64,000 bases of DNA, from the NCBI RefSeq assembly GCF_042654605.1, contig NZ_JBHSGT010000020.1:117045-181044 (forward strand), in the 5' to 3' direction. Shown here one piece after another: positions 63,020 through 64,000 of the stretch. A model generated the notes under the pieces. It was not told the DNA's origin, ran no database searches, and worked only from the letters and a program-made list of their open reading frames with translations. The first letter of the stretch is position 1. The number at the start of each line of letters is the position of its first letter. The position numbers were made by a program, and so were the translations under genes. This DNA is from Enterococcus_I eurekensis (GTDB lineage Bacteria; Bacillota; Bacilli; Lactobacillales; Enterococcaceae).

Positions 63020-63937
63020 ATGAAGAATGAACACAAGCAATCAATCATGCTCCTTGGGTTAGATAAAGAATTTTTATTGAAAACACAACTGTTGCAATTA
63101 TTAGATGACGCGGATAATTTCTTAACGACTAATGAAATCGCTCAGAGAATCTCTCATTTTAGTGCCGATACAATTCAACAAACTTGTCGACTCCTAAAGG
63201 ATGATTTGCAGGCTTTACACCCAAGTAGTGAATGCGAATTAATCATTAGTAAACGTTACGGTATTCGTTTAACAAGGAATAATGTCACGCTAAAACAACT
63301 AATCAATTTTTATGCTGAACAAGATTTGTCTTTCATTCTACTTCGAAAAATTCTCCACTACCGCGAATTAACTTCTGTTGATTTTTACGAAGAACAACAT
63401 ATCAGCGAATCCACTTTACGACGGAAAGTTAAGAGCATTAACACTAATTTAAACAAATATGACATTCATATTACTTTTGCTCAGAAAATCAAACTTACAG
63501 GATCAGAATTTGCGATTCGCTCGTTCTATTTTTCGTTTTTATTTTTACTTTATCGTCAATTGACATCGTTACCACTTCTCGATGAGCCAGGAATATTTGA
63601 ATCGCGCTCACTAAAAATTCTAGACTATCTTGAGATTCATTTAACAATGAAAGAATTTGACGTCTTTGCACTCGTTTATTACGCCTATGAGCACGGTGTT
63701 CATTCTGGTGTTCCTTTCCAATTATCAAATGAAGAAGAAGAAATATTCCACCAGTTCCACTTCCCCGCAAAACCACTCTTTTTGAACAACTGGTCTTTAA
63801 TCGAATGGCAGTTCTTTTTGCTATTTCTTTATTCCTCTGAATTATTTGATTATAATTTTGGTGTCATTTTTAAAGATTCCGCCATTCCCAACGCGTTAAA
63901 GGATAGTGGAAATTGGATTGCTGCTTTTCAAAAGTAA
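63020..63937 (+). CDS. Mga/EbpR-like transcription regulator, short form
   Basis: 305-residue DNA-binding protein, ATG after AGGAGGTAGAAGAAG. Two helix-turn-helix regions are visible: about 28-60 (LTTNEIAQRISHFSADTIQQ) and about 110-135 (EEQHISESTLRRKVKSINTN), the second matching the Mga-type HTH, followed by a helical PRD-like part rich in Phe/Leu/Tyr. Its position, divergent from the pilus operon, is that of EbpR in E. faecalis, an activator of the ebp genes. It ends about 200 residues before typical Mga/EbpR proteins, without the EIIB-like C-terminal domain; no continuation is seen in other frames. Confidence 0.82.
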   Translation: MKNEHKQSIMLLGLDKEFLLKTQLLQLLDDADNFLTTNEIAQRISHFSADTIQQTCRLLKDDLQALHPSSECELIISKRYGIRLTRNNVTLKQLINFYAEQDLSFILLRKILHYRELTSVDFYEEQHISESTLRRKVKSINTNLNKYDIHITFAQKIKLTGSEFAIRSFYFSFLFLLYRQLTSLPLLDEPGIFESRSLKILDYLEIHLTMKEFDVFALVYYAYEHGVHSGVPFQLSNEEEEIFHQFHFPAKPLFLNNWSLIEWQFFLLFLYSSELFDYNFGVIFKDSAIPNALKDSGNWIAAFQK

Positions 63938-64000
63938 GCGAGTAATCACAGAGTATATGTAAAATATTCAAATCTCCCATTATACTTAGAATCAGAAAGT
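63938..64000. other. right edge, no gene recognised
   Basis: 63 bases after the regulator stop; AT-rich, with no clear terminator or start site. Confidence 0.4.

Noticed and set aside
62849..63040. 63-residue minus-strand frame before the regulator
   Set aside because: AT-rich random-looking product, no ribosome site, overlaps the regulator promoter and start.
1..64000. Prophage, transposon or genomic island
   Set aside because: No integrase, transposase, phage structural gene, attachment-type direct repeats or tRNA gene was found; even the pilus cluster sits in its usual enterococcal neighbourhood.

Overview
The window is about 64 kb of low-GC Gram-positive chromosome, almost certainly Enterococcaceae (an Enterococcus or close relative such as Vagococcus). 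Reasons: low-GC codon use; strong AGGAGG-type ribosome sites; gpsB-rnpB-recU-PBP1A, lexA-DUF896-tkt and murI-rph/rdgB orders; a RexAB recombination nuclease of the lactic-acid-bacterial type; FabT-type operators; and, at the right end, a pilus locus with the layout of the enterococcal ebp cluster. There is no prophage, insertion sequence or CRISPR array. Most of the window is core chromosome.

Layout. 1-5364: end of an unrecognised gene, the RNA helicase CshB, an HD hydrolase, an RlmL-like rRNA methyltransferase, RNase P RNA, GpsB and a YpsA-like protein, all on the minus strand. 5425-8341: recU and a class A penicillin-binding protein on the plus strand. 8368-13109 (minus): nth-dnaD, perR-ridA, transketolase and DUF896. 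13250-14220 (plus): lexA, then a small membrane-protein gene whose promoter carries two LexA boxes. 14267-22653 (minus): apt, recJ, lapA/SDR/rnz, a DUF1269 protein, obg and mupG. 22822-26119: a cyclophilin lipoprotein, divergent fabZ/fabI with two FabT boxes, and mscS. 26158-29346 (minus): murI, an RNase PH/RdgB fusion, a YfcE-like phosphodiesterase and cbpB. 29561-30568: trpS. 30648-31010: three structured intergenic repeats. 31008-42600 (minus): T-box-controlled pheS-pheT, then lepB-rexB-rexA. 42796-46600 (minus): a peptidase/transporter operon. 47006-48263: three small plus-strand genes. 48312-53956 (minus): ysxC, clpX, tig, two proteins of unknown function and an Fnr-like regulator. The regulator shares an operon with a metal-binding HMA protein, downstream of a perfect FNR-type box. 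54591-62693 (minus): pilus operon. 63020-63937 (plus): its probable regulator.

The pilus operon reads VWA-domain tip adhesin, short proline-rich base pilin, backbone pilin, then two tandem class C sortases. Three things stand out. The base pilin is essentially the N-terminal domain of the backbone joined to a proline-rich stalk and sorting signal. Both sortases carry an extra C-terminal, SpaA/Cna-B-like domain beyond the last membrane helix. Two hairpins without U-tracts sit between pilin and sortase genes.

The best candidates for something undescribed are the LexA-controlled 73-residue membrane protein (a possible counterpart of YneA/SosA division inhibitors), the family of about 115-nt hairpin repeats whose stems differ in sequence but keep pairing, and the sortases with the extra C-terminal domain.
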